Below are positions 1-6,706 of a stretch of 35,238 nt of DNA, piece after piece. The DNA is from an uncultured Bacteroidota bacterium. GTDB lineage: Bacteria > Bacteroidota > Bacteroidia > Chitinophagales > Chitinophagaceae. The notes below the pieces were generated by a model, which had not been told where the DNA came from, ran no database searches, and saw nothing but the letters and a program-made list of their open reading frames with translations. The position numbers and the translations under genes are program-made. Positions within the stretch are counted from its first letter, which is position 1. Every line of letters starts with the position of its first letter. The DNA lies in the NCBI GenBank assembly GCA_903877645.1, contig CAIRES010000056.1:1-35238 (forward strand). The letters run 5' to 3'.

Positions 1-687
1 CAGAAAATAAGGCAAGCCTACTGCTGCCGCCGTTGCAGCACCGCCATCGCCGGTATAGCCACTGCTGCCAGTGCCTGCTATGGTACTGATGATACCGGAA
101 GTGCTTATTTTTCGGATGCGGCCATTTCCTTCGTCTGCAAAATACACATTCCCTGCTCCATCAACGGCAACTCCGTGCGGGCTTTGTATCGTAGCTGCGG
201 TTGCTGCGCCACCATCACCACTGTAGCCTCCAGTACCATTGCCTGCAATGGTGGTGATGATACCCGCAGTGCTGACCTTGCGGACGCGTTCATTTCCTTG
301 ATCTGAAAAATAAACATTTCCAGCTCCATCAACTTTTACACCTTGCGGACTTGCAATTGTAGCCGTGGTTGCGGCACCGCCATCCCCGCTAAACCCTGCC
401 ACGCCATTGCCCGCAATGGTACTGATGATACCTGAAGTGTTTACCTTCCGGATACAGTTATTTAATTGATCTGCAATATATATATTACCTGCACCGTCAA
501 TCGCTAATCCTTGTGGTTCGCCTAATGACGCTGCGGTGGCTATACCACCATCGCCTCGATACAATGGTATGCCATTACCGGCAAAAGTATTTATTGTTTG
601 CGCGCAGGCACATTCCCCACCTGCTGCAATGGCAAACATTAATAAAATGCCTTGTGCGATTTTTTTTGATGAGATAAGTAGTTTCAT
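1..687 (-). CDS. NHL-repeat beta-propeller surface protein (5' part; C-terminus beyond window)
   Basis: The frame is open from an ATG at 687 down to base 1, giving 229 codons with no stop, so the protein continues outside the window. Residues 1-30 form a signal peptide (MKLLISSKKIAQGI..., then a small-residue region ending CACAQ). After it comes a repeating unit of about 55 residues: TI-AGNG--G-SGDGGAAT, then a short link, then G(V/L)A(V/I)DGAGN(V/I)Y-AD-GN-R(I/V)RK(V/I)-T-GIIST. At least three full units are visible. This is the NHL repeat pattern, which folds into beta-propeller blades and usually mediates binding rather than catalysis. In Bacteroidota such proteins commonly end in a T9SS sorting domain, but that end is not visible here. 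The repeats are near-identical at DNA level, suggesting recent duplication. The ligand is unknown. Confidence 0.88.
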   Translation of the reverse strand, partial: MKLLISSKKIAQGILLMFAIAAGGECACAQTINTFAGNGIPLYRGDGGIATAASLGEPQGLAIDGAGNIYIADQLNNCIRKVNTSGIISTIAGNGVAGFSGDGGAATTATIASPQGVKVDGAGNVYFSDQGNERVRKVSTAGIITTIAGNGTGGYSGDGGAATAATIQSPHGVAVDGAGNVYFADEGNGRIRKISTSGIISTIAGTGSSGYTGDGGAATAAAVGLPYFL

Positions 688-940
688 ACTTGACTATAAA
701 AATAACAAATTATTTATTATCACAATTTTCTTTTTGGCTGTTGGTCTTATCACCAGCAACAATCTCGCGCAGAACAGAATACATCGATTATAGCCAAAAC
801 CAAATACCGGCATAGAAATTTCGTCTTCGCTCAAATCAATTTATAACAGACCTTTTTTGCGAACAAAGTCCGTTTTCCATGATGGTTCTTTGTGGCCTTT
901 TCAGCCGCCGTAGCCATAGCAAAGGAGGCTTGTGGTGAAA
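688..940. other. intergenic stretch with one copy of the CTCGCGCAG junction motif
   Basis: No convincing gene is present between the NHL gene and the cystathionine beta-synthase gene. The stretch is AT-rich next to the NHL start and holds CTCGCGCAGAACA at 764-776, the same junction sequence that links the palindromic repeats at 28.2-28.7 kb and 34.8-35.2 kb. No full palindrome stands beside it here, so it may be the remnant of a lost repeat unit. Confidence 0.45.
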
Positions 941-970
941 ATTGCTATTGAGCAATTTGCCTTACCTTCG
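941..970 (+). promoter_or_regulatory. candidate Bacteroidota promoter for the cystathionine beta-synthase gene
   Basis: ATTG at 941-944 and TACCTTCG at 963-970 are 18 bases apart. This resembles the -33 TTTG / -7 TAnnTTTG promoter of Bacteroidota with one mismatch in each box. The start codon follows 22 bases after the -7 box. Confidence 0.5.
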
Positions 971-992
971 CCCCATAATAAAAAACAACACT

Positions 993-2360
993 ATGCCTGA
1001 CCGCGTCTATAACAACATACTCGAAACCATAGGTAATACCCCCCTCGTGCGCCTGAACCGTGTGGTAGCCGACCTGCCCTGCAAGGTATATGCCAAGGTG
1101 GAGACCTTTAACCCCGGCAACAGCATAAAGGACCGTATGGCGCTGAAAATGCTGGAAGTTGCCGAACGCGAAGGCAAGATTAAACCCGGCGGCACCATTA
1201 TAGAAGGCACCAGCGGCAATACAGGCATGGGCCTGGCGCTGGCGGCCATCATCAAGGGCTATAAATGCATATTCGCTACTACCGATAAGCAAAGCAAGGA
1301 AAAGGCAGACATACTGAAGGCTCATGGCGCAGAAGTAATAGTATGCCCCACCAATGTGGACCCTGAAGACCCGCGCAGCTACTACCAGGTAGCCCGCCGC
1401 CTGCAACAAGAAATACCCAATAGCTGGTATGTGAACCAATACGACAACCTGGCCAACCGCCAGGCCCACTACGAGCAAACCGGCCCCGAAATATGGAAGC
1501 AGACCGAGGGCAAGGTGACGCACCTGGTAGTGGCATCGGGCACAGGCGGCACTATAGTAGGCACCGGCAAGTACCTGAAGGAGCAAAACCCCAACATACA
1601 GGTGTGGGCGATAGACACCTACGGCAGCCTGCTGAAAAAATGGTTTGACACCGGAGAACTGGATATGGGCGAGGTACACCCTTATATCTCTGAAGGTTTT
1701 GGCGAAGATTTTCTGCCACAGAATTATGACCGCAATGCGATAGACCATTTTGAGAAAGTGACCGATAAGGATGGTGCGCTGATGGCCCGCCGCATCACCC
1801 GCGAAGAAGGGATATTCATAGGCTACTCGGCCGGCAGTGTGATAGCCGGCCTGCGCCAACTGAAGGACAAACTGAAGAAAGACGACCTGGTGGTGGTGAT
1901 CTTTCATGATCATGGAAGCCGCTATGTGGCCAAGGTATATAACGACGAATGGATGATGGACCGCGGCTTCCTGGAGGTGGACACCGTGCGCGACCTGATA
2001 GGTGGCCTGGGCCGGCGCCGCCTGGTGACCATTGATGAGAACAGCAAGGTGATGGACGCGCTGGACCTGATGAAGAAATACGACATAGAGCAGATACCGG
2101 TGATGCTGAAGAACGAAATGACCGGCAGCATCACACAGGCCAGCCTCTTCAAAAAGCTGATAGAAGAAACGGATGTGCGCGACCAACTGATAGCTGATGT
2201 GATGGACAAGCCGCTACCGGTGGTGGACATGGATACCCGCCTCGACCGCCTTACCCACTACATCAACAAAGACAATGGGGCGATACTTACAAGGGATGAA
2301 AGCGGCCAGTATACTATACTTACGAAGTATGATATATTGAATGCCTTTAGTAAAGGATAA
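993..2360 (+). CDS. cystathionine beta-synthase (PLP enzyme with C-terminal CBS-domain pair)
   Basis: This 455-residue protein belongs to the fold-type II PLP family and should condense serine (or O-acetylserine) with homocysteine or sulfide in cytoplasmic sulfur-amino-acid metabolism. The N-terminus ETIGNTPLVRLNR is typical. The PLP lysine is K46 in NPGNSIKDRMA. The substrate loop GTSGNTG is at 72-78, and the PLP-phosphate loop GTGGTIVGTGKYL lies near 190. Residues from about 330 to the end form two CBS modules (KVMDALDLMKKYDIEQIPV; PVVDMDTRLDRLTHYI), which bind adenosyl nucleotides in relatives. The length and CBS pair favour cystathionine beta-synthase over plain cysteine synthase (about 310 residues). 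There is no N-terminal heme region. I chose the ATG at 993 because family similarity begins at once there; the in-frame ATG at 942 would add an unrelated leader overlapping the promoter. A palindromic repeat lies downstream. Confidence 0.9.
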   Translation: MPDRVYNNILETIGNTPLVRLNRVVADLPCKVYAKVETFNPGNSIKDRMALKMLEVAEREGKIKPGGTIIEGTSGNTGMGLALAAIIKGYKCIFATTDKQSKEKADILKAHGAEVIVCPTNVDPEDPRSYYQVARRLQQEIPNSWYVNQYDNLANRQAHYEQTGPEIWKQTEGKVTHLVVASGTGGTIVGTGKYLKEQNPNIQVWAIDTYGSLLKKWFDTGELDMGEVHPYISEGFGEDFLPQNYDRNAIDHFEKVTDKDGALMARRITREEGIFIGYSAGSVIAGLRQLKDKLKKDDLVVVIFHDHGSRYVAKVYNDEWMMDRGFLEVDTVRDLIGGLGRRRLVTIDENSKVMDALDLMKKYDIEQIPVMLKNEMTGSITQASLFKKLIEETDVRDQLIADVMDKPLPVVDMDTRLDRLTHYINKDNGAILTRDESGQYTILTKYDILNAFSKG

Positions 2361-2430
2361 GAGGTAAATAACAGATAACAAATAACAAATTCCAAATACC
2401 CAGATAGCTGGCGGGATTGGACCAGTTTAA

Positions 2431-2500
2431 CATAGCCCATGGTTTTAACCATGGGTACATAAAAGACAACATGATCAAAACGGTTTCAACCGTTTAAATT
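2431..2500. repeat. two-hairpin dispersed palindromic repeat, copy 1
   Basis: CCCATGG-TTTTAA-CCATGGG at 2436-2455 is a perfect hairpin. A second one, AAACGG-TTTCAA-CCGTTT, lies at 2478-2495 and is followed by AAATT. The same pair in the same order and spacing occurs at 22041-22110, upstream of the TonB receptor gene. The lead sequence CATAGCCCA is identical in both. The first hairpin differs by compensatory changes (CCCATGG/CCATGGG here, CCCACGG/CCGTGGG there). It resembles REP-type palindromes. Confidence 0.75.
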
Positions 2501-2529
2501 GCGTTAGGCAGAAAACTAAATACTTACTT

Positions 2530-2892
2530 ATGCGCAGCCTTAAACAACTGACAACCGACCTCATTAAGAAACCGCCAATACTATTCCCGTTGGTGGGGTT
2601 GTTTCATATACTGTGGCTGCTATGGACGATATGGGATGACAGAAGTGTACCCGTCCCTTCTATAGCATGGCTGGAGGTGGTATGGATGGCAGGGTACATT
2701 ACCTTTTGGCTGGCGATATGCGATATGCGCAAATGGGGCGCACTGGGCTACATCTTACTGACCATAGTGAACACCTCATTATACCTGGCCATCAGGCAGC
2801 ACAAGATACCGCAGGACTACATGAGCAATATGTTTGAACTGGATGCGCTGTTCAGCTTCTTTGCCTTGTTCTACTACAAACGGCTGGAGTAA
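2530..2892 (+). CDS. small membrane protein of unknown function
   Basis: This 120-residue protein has about four hydrophobic segments: around 18-36 (ILFPLVGLFHILWLLWTIW), 46-64, 70-88 (GALGYILLTIVNTSLYLAI) and 103-115. It has a basic N-terminus (MRSLKQLTTDLIKK) and a basic C-terminal tail (YYKRLE). It is therefore probably a polytopic inner-membrane protein with both ends inside. No family was recognised. It lies 169 bases after the cystathionine beta-synthase gene, separated by a palindromic repeat, so it is probably transcribed separately. It converges with the lipoprotein gene at 2899, leaving only 6 bases between the two stops and no visible terminator. Confidence 0.75.
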   Translation: MRSLKQLTTDLIKKPPILFPLVGLFHILWLLWTIWDDRSVPVPSIAWLEVVWMAGYITFWLAICDMRKWGALGYILLTIVNTSLYLAIRQHKIPQDYMSNMFELDALFSFFALFYYKRLE

Positions 2893-2898
2893 TTGTGG

Positions 2899-3600
2899 CT
2901 ATTGGGTAATATGGTATCGCTGGAGTATCAGCACACGATGGCTGGCCGAAGGAATGTGGTTGAGCTCCACACGGGCAAGGCCAACACCTGAAACAAGGTA
3001 GTAAATGTCGTTGTACGCTTTCTCGCCCGGCCCCTCATTTATGTGCGATGAGACTACCACATTGCTGAAACTGCCGGTAGCAGAGATATAAGCGGGCAGC
3101 AAAGAGATATAACCACTATCGCGATAGCCACGAAGCACACACCCTTCGCCCGCCTGGGACTGGTACTGCCCGGCAGCAAACGGATACTGGCCAAGGTTAA
3201 ACCACTCCTCTTGTGCGACGCTATCTCCCGTCTTTGCAGAGTAAAAGCCCAGCAACGAGCCCCGTAAGTTGACGTACCATCTTTCACTATCAGTAGCAGG
3301 CACCTGCACAGATACAGGCACTACGTTAATGGTATAATAGATATACTCGTCTTCGACAATATTTTTGTTGAGTACACAACCGCCTACCTGTATGTCCCTG
3401 TCTGTGTAGCCGCTCACATAGGCGCTGTCTGTTTCACCACTTATAGAGTCCCGGCATATCCAGTAAGACCCCGGCTGAAAAGAGTAGCCTGCTTTGAAGG
3501 AAGGATCCAGGTTGTAAATAGTTACTGTGGGCGATGATGATTTTTTATTACATCCCCAAAGGGCGATAACAGCTAAAAAAGCAATGGTTAGGTTTTTCAT
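2899..3600 (-). CDS. lipoprotein of unknown function, paralog of the 6038-6706 protein
   Basis: The protein has 233 residues when started at the ATG at 3600, which begins a clean lipoprotein signal (MKNLTIAFLAVIALWGCNKKSSS, lipid Cys at 17). An upstream in-frame start would add 17 residues before the signal and is rejected. Past the tether it reads FKAGYSFQPGSYWICRDS and ends in ILQRYHITQ. The lipoprotein at 6038 has LKPGNYWIYEEYFVDS and FRLQRYHVQ at the same places and a similar length, so the two look like diverged paralogs. Export to the periplasm or outer membrane is predicted. No catalytic motif is visible. A TAACTTTA -7-like box lies upstream at 3638-3631 on the minus strand. Confidence 0.8.
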   Translation of the reverse strand: MKNLTIAFLAVIALWGCNKKSSSPTVTIYNLDPSFKAGYSFQPGSYWICRDSISGETDSAYVSGYTDRDIQVGGCVLNKNIVEDEYIYYTINVVPVSVQVPATDSERWYVNLRGSLLGFYSAKTGDSVAQEEWFNLGQYPFAAGQYQSQAGEGCVLRGYRDSGYISLLPAYISATGSFSNVVVSSHINEGPGEKAYNDIYYLVSGVGLARVELNHIPSASHRVLILQRYHITQ

Positions 3601-3630
3601 AATTGGTTGTTTGATAAGGTAACAGATAGA

Positions 3631-3638
3631 TAAAGTTA
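3631..3638 (-). promoter_or_regulatory. -7-like element of the lipoprotein gene
   Basis: Read on the minus strand the sequence is CTTAACTTTATCT, containing TAACTTTA (consensus TAnnTTTG, one mismatch). The same 13-mer stands before the methyltransferase gene (5919-5926 on the minus strand). No strong -33 box was identified. Confidence 0.35.
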
Positions 3639-3702
3639 AGTAATATTTCATTCATTTAGCACAGTTTGCATTTTTTTGATAAAATTTACATTCACAAACA
3701 CC

Positions 3703-4488
3703 ATGAGCACAGCAAGGACCTTTACTGATATGATAGGCAATGAGGTGACGATAAGTTACCCGCCACGCCGCATCATATCTCTTGTGCCATCTCAAACGGA
3801 GCTGCTCTATGACCTTGGCCTGCGGGAGGTGGTAGTGGGTATCACCAAATTCTGTGTGCATCCGCAAGAATGGTTCAGGAACAAGAAACGAGTGGGCGGC
3901 ACCAAGACGGTGCATATAGACATTATAAAGTCACTACAGCCAGACCTGATCATTGCCAATAAAGAAGAGAATACCAAGGAGCAGGTAGAGGAACTGGCTG
4001 CGCTATACCCTACCTGGATAAGCAACATACAAACGATAGACGAGGGCCTGCAAATGATACTTAAGGTGGGCACACTTGTGGGCAAAGCAAATGAGGCCGC
4101 TGCTATTGCACAGGAAATAGAAAGCGGTATCGGCAGGCTAAAAAAAGCAACTGTATCAAAGCGGGTAGCGTACTTTATCTGGCGCCAGCCGTGGATGTGT
4201 GCCGGTGGCGATACCTTCATCAGCGACATGATAGCAACCATAGGCTGGCACAATGTACTGGCAGACAGGCAGCGCTACCCCTCTATAGAGCTCGAAGAAC
4301 TGCAGGATAAGAACGTGGACCTTGTGCTCCTGTCCTCTGAGCCATACCCTTTTAAAGAGGCACACATCGCCGAGATCAAAGCCGCATTGCCCGGCGTAGA
4401 GGTAATGCTCGTGGATGGGGAGATGTTCAGTTGGTATGGCAGCAGAATGAGGGAGGCAGTGCGGTATGTTGATCAGTTGATCGGTTAA
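3703..4488 (+). CDS. BtuF-like helical-backbone metal/cobalamin receptor without a signal peptide
   Basis: This 261-residue protein has the fold signature of class III periplasmic binding proteins of the BtuF type. The N-lobe reads RRIISLVPSQTELLYDLGLREVVVGITKFC, followed by KRVGGTKTVHIDIIKSLQPDLIIANKEEN. A linking helix spans roughly 105-145, and the C-lobe contains AGGDTFISDMIATIGWHNVL and VDLVLLSSEPYPF. Family members bind cobalamin, heme or siderophore-iron and deliver it to a BtuCD-type permease. No signal peptide precedes residue 1, and the only earlier in-frame start (TTG at 3676) adds just nine unhelpful residues. It therefore appears cytoplasmic, unless exported in an unusual way. 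No permease or ATPase gene is adjacent. The riboswitch-controlled B12 uptake locus lies about 14 kb away, so a cobalamin link is plausible but inferred. Confidence 0.8.
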   Translation: MSTARTFTDMIGNEVTISYPPRRIISLVPSQTELLYDLGLREVVVGITKFCVHPQEWFRNKKRVGGTKTVHIDIIKSLQPDLIIANKEENTKEQVEELAALYPTWISNIQTIDEGLQMILKVGTLVGKANEAAAIAQEIESGIGRLKKATVSKRVAYFIWRQPWMCAGGDTFISDMIATIGWHNVLADRQRYPSIELEELQDKNVDLVLLSSEPYPFKEAHIAEIKAALPGVEVMLVDGEMFSWYGSRMREAVRYVDQLIG

Positions 4489-4578
4489 TATATTGTTGGC
4501 AGCGGCTTCCAATATCCACTAAAAAGATTTTACCATTTCTTAAACAATTGGTTCAGTTTTTCTTCCTAATATTGCACC

Positions 4579-4662
4579 ATGAACACAAACAGGAATATAA
4601 AACACACATCAAAACATGCTGCCGGCAAATGCTGTAAGGCATGCCATGTATGGAGGGGATGA
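4579..4662 (+). CDS. possible 27-residue Cys/His/Lys-rich small ORF or leader peptide
   Basis: ATG at 4579 opens a 27-codon frame ending in TGA. It carries AAGKCCKACHVWRG near its end, so three Cys lie within four residues, with nearby His and Lys. TAATATTG (4568-4575), close to a -7 box, precedes it, and an intrinsic terminator follows at 4688-4717, before the thioesterase gene. The layout suggests either a short transcript encoding a small protein or a leader-peptide attenuator. No family was recognised and chance is a real alternative. Confidence 0.3.
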   Translation: MNTNRNIKHTSKHAAGKCCKACHVWRG

Positions 4663-4687
4663 TATTATTCTGTACTGAATTATACAC

Positions 4688-4717
4688 GCCCCTCGCTGAT
4701 ACCGGGGGGCTTTTTTT
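4688..4717 (+). terminator. intrinsic terminator between the small ORF and the thioesterase gene
   Basis: GCCCC at 4688-4692 pairs with GGGGC at 4706-4710, followed directly by seven T. It lies upstream of the thioesterase start at 4738, so it ends the small upstream transcript or acts as an attenuator. Confidence 0.6.
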
Positions 4718-4737
4718 ATAGCATGAACTGAACCATT

Positions 4738-5160
4738 ATGATGAAACTGATCAACAAGAAAATATGCATGGGCAAAGACATTGGCATACACGGAAACGTC
4801 TTTGGCGGCTTTATGATGTCGTGGATAGATGAGGCCGCAGCGGCCTACGCCACAGAGTATTGCTGCACCCCAAACATGGTGACACTCATAGTAGGCGAAA
4901 TGCTGTTTAAGAAACCCCTGAAGATAGGCAACCACGTCCGCCTGTATGGCGAGGTAGCCCACCTGGGCAACACCTCCATCAAGCTGAATATTGATGCCCG
5001 CAAATACAATGTATACAGCGGCGATGAAACATCAGTATGCACCACCTCTATGACCTTTGTACGTATAGACGATGATGGCCAACCCACTCCCATCGGCGAA
5101 TCAGTACGAAGGAAGCACCAGGAGTTGCTGGCCGAAGAAGGGGCAGTGGCAGTGCATTAA
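4738..5160 (+). CDS. acyl-CoA thioesterase, hotdog fold (YciA-like)
   Basis: This 140-residue protein has the length and pattern of small bacterial acyl-CoA thioesterases. The segment GNVFGGFMMSWIDEAAAAYA at 21-40 matches the hotdog helix motif with its catalytic acidic residue (D33). It is followed by VTLIVGEMLFKKPLKIGNHVRLYGEVAHLGNTSIKLNIDA, the typical strand region with F-K-P-hydrophobic-G. Members hydrolyse acyl-CoA to free fatty acid and CoA in the cytoplasm, usually as hexamers. The gene starts ATGATG, so either codon may be used. It follows a terminator-like hairpin by about 20 bases and converges with the methyltransferase gene, leaving 10 bases between the stops. Confidence 0.87.
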   Translation: MMKLINKKICMGKDIGIHGNVFGGFMMSWIDEAAAAYATEYCCTPNMVTLIVGEMLFKKPLKIGNHVRLYGEVAHLGNTSIKLNIDARKYNVYSGDETSVCTTSMTFVRIDDDGQPTPIGESVRRKHQELLAEEGAVAVH

Positions 5161-5170
5161 GAACAATTTA

Positions 5171-5914
5171 CTAAACCCTACCTACCCTTGCCCGCACCGG
5201 CCAGTACACCTCCAGTAACTCTTCATTACCCCATGCTTTTTGCAGGTCTGCCTCAATAAGTGATACCGGATCATGCTGTTCCTTTTTCATATAGTGCTGC
5301 ACACCCGACCAGGTGCGCAGGTAGCCCAATAACTGGCTGATATTCCATTGCTGTTTTATGTTCAGTTCAGGAACCACTAGTTCATCAAAAGGAAAAGGTA
5401 TAGTTGCATATCCTGCATCTACCAACCTGCGTTGTGGATCCCAGTATGGGCCGGTTATATCCTCATACAAATGCGCAATGACCTTATCGATGGCCGGTGT
5501 AACACCCGGTGTGGTATAGGTCCATGCGGCGATCAGCGCGCCGGGCTTTGCCACCCGCTTTACCTCTTTATAAAAATTGTTGAGATCGAACCAATGTATA
5601 GCCTGTGCTACAGTGACCAGGTCTATGCTTCGATCGGATAATGATGTTTGCTCTGGCCTTTCTACCCGGTATGTGATGTTATCTTTCTGCACAGCAAGCG
5701 CCAATTGCTCCTTACTGATATCTGTACCATATACTTTACTGAAGCGCTCTGCAAGTCTCGCGGCCACCTGGCCATTGCCGGTACCACAATCCCATGCCTG
5801 CCCAAAGGAATAAGTATGTGCATACAGGAAATCAAAAATACCCTCAGGCGATAGCGGGCGAAAAGCAACATATTCCGCCGCTCCTTTTGAAAAATTATCC
5901 ATTACCTCCTTCAT
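5171..5914 (-). CDS. class I SAM-dependent methyltransferase
   Basis: The 247-residue protein has a Rossmann-type methyltransferase fold. Motif I is AWDCGTGNGQVAARLAERF (about 40-58), the adenosine-ribose acidic residue is in VYGTDIS, and motif II/III is the stretch SIDLVTVAQAIHWFDLNNFYKEVKRVAKPGA. The AQAIHWFD sequence is typical of the YafE/Tmt1-like group that includes trans-aconitate methyltransferases. The substrate cannot be read from sequence. Two starts are possible: ATG at 5914 and ATG at 5902. AAGGAGGT lies between them, unusually close to the second. A TAACTTTA -7-like box ends five bases before the first ATG. The gene is flanked by the two paralogous lipoprotein genes. Confidence 0.88.
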   Translation of the reverse strand: MKEVMDNFSKGAAEYVAFRPLSPEGIFDFLYAHTYSFGQAWDCGTGNGQVAARLAERFSKVYGTDISKEQLALAVQKDNITYRVERPEQTSLSDRSIDLVTVAQAIHWFDLNNFYKEVKRVAKPGALIAAWTYTTPGVTPAIDKVIAHLYEDITGPYWDPQRRLVDAGYATIPFPFDELVVPELNIKQQWNISQLLGYLRTWSGVQHYMKKEQHDPVSLIEADLQKAWGNEELLEVYWPVRARVGRV

Positions 5915-5918
5915 CAGA

Positions 5919-5926
5919 TAAAGTTA
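5919..5926 (-). promoter_or_regulatory. -7-like element of the methyltransferase gene
   Basis: The minus strand reads CTTAACTTTATCT, with TAACTTTA resembling TAnnTTTG. It is identical over 13 bases to the element before the lipoprotein gene at 3600. If it is a true -7 box the transcript would start at or next to the first ATG. Confidence 0.35.
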
Positions 5927-5979
5927 AGGATTAATGGCGCATGTAAAAAAATGCCCAAAAACGCAATTTCAAGAAAGAT

Positions 5980-6011
5980 ATTGCATGAACAATAACTAAA
6001 CCCTATGTTCG
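5980..6011 (+). promoter_or_regulatory. candidate promoter of the second lipoprotein gene
   Basis: ATTG at 5980-5983 and TATGTTCG at 6004-6011 are 20 bases apart. This matches the -33/-7 spacing of Bacteroidota promoters, with one mismatch in the -7 box of the same kind as upstream of the cystathionine beta-synthase gene. The start codon is 26 bases further on. Confidence 0.5.
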
Positions 6012-6037
6012 TTTTAGGAAAAACACACTACTGTATT

Positions 6038-6706
6038 ATGCGCAAACACGCTCTCGTTATCCTACTGGCAATTGCCACCGCTATGAGCATGCACTCCTGC
6101 AAAAAGTCGAAGGGCGCCCCTACCAACATTGTCATTGATTCACCGGTGATGGTCTATGCCGATTACACGGCACTGAAACCCGGCAATTACTGGATCTATG
6201 AAGAATACTTTGTGGATAGCGTCAATGGTGCAGGCCATCCTGACGGTCAATACGACAGCTCTTATGTCGAGAAGGACACCTTAGTCAATGGCAAAACCTA
6301 TCATAAATACTGCACGGTAAGTCTTAACGGCTCAGGATATAGCCTGCTGCGCGACTCACTCAGTTATACCGTCAATTTGAGCGGCGCTATTCTGTTCTCT
6401 TCGGTGGATTTTACGGACACTTTTGTAAATAGCTATTTCTACAACCCCGCCGCCGGACCCGACACGCTCCGGTATATTGTAAAGATGGGATTCAAGGATT
6501 CCTCAGTCACTGTTGATGCCGGCACGTTTAAGACCGTTACCACCCGGCAGATATTCTTTATCCCTCCGTCAGAGCCTTACGGGCCTATAAGAGAAAACGA
6601 CACGAAGTATGCCGTCGGTATAGGCATGATCATCAAAGCGGAGGGGTTCTTCTCCTCTGCCCCTTCATACCAGGAGTTTCGTTTACAGCGTTACCACGTA
6701 CAATGA
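6038..6706 (+). CDS. lipoprotein of unknown function, paralog of the 2899-3600 protein
   Basis: The ATG at 6038 opens a 222-residue protein with a lipoprotein signal (MRKHALVILLAIATAMSMHSCKKSKG, lipid Cys at 21). An earlier ATG at 6005 lies inside the predicted promoter and is not favoured. The mature part contains LKPGNYWIYEEYFVDS, a DSSYVEKDTLVNGKTYHKY segment and a C-terminal FRLQRYHVQ. It shares length, the PG-YWI element near residue 50 and the LQRYH end with the lipoprotein at 2899-3600. It is probably exposed on the periplasmic or outer surface as a beta-rich domain. The function is unknown. Its stop codon (6704-6706) directly abuts the stop of the convergent amidohydrolase gene at 6707. 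Confidence 0.82.
   Translation: MRKHALVILLAIATAMSMHSCKKSKGAPTNIVIDSPVMVYADYTALKPGNYWIYEEYFVDSVNGAGHPDGQYDSSYVEKDTLVNGKTYHKYCTVSLNGSGYSLLRDSLSYTVNLSGAILFSSVDFTDTFVNSYFYNPAAGPDTLRYIVKMGFKDSSVTVDAGTFKTVTTRQIFFIPPSEPYGPIRENDTKYAVGIGMIIKAEGFFSSAPSYQEFRLQRYHVQ

Noticed and set aside
945..2186. Long open frame (413 codons) on the minus strand opposite the cystathionine beta-synthase gene
   Set aside because: It is the antisense shadow of a clearly conserved enzyme and its translation has no recognisable motif or signal; high GC at third positions explains the lack of stops.
3676..3702. TTG start extending the BtuF-like protein by nine residues
   Set aside because: The extension gives neither a signal peptide nor family similarity, while the ATG at 3703 begins the conserved region closely.
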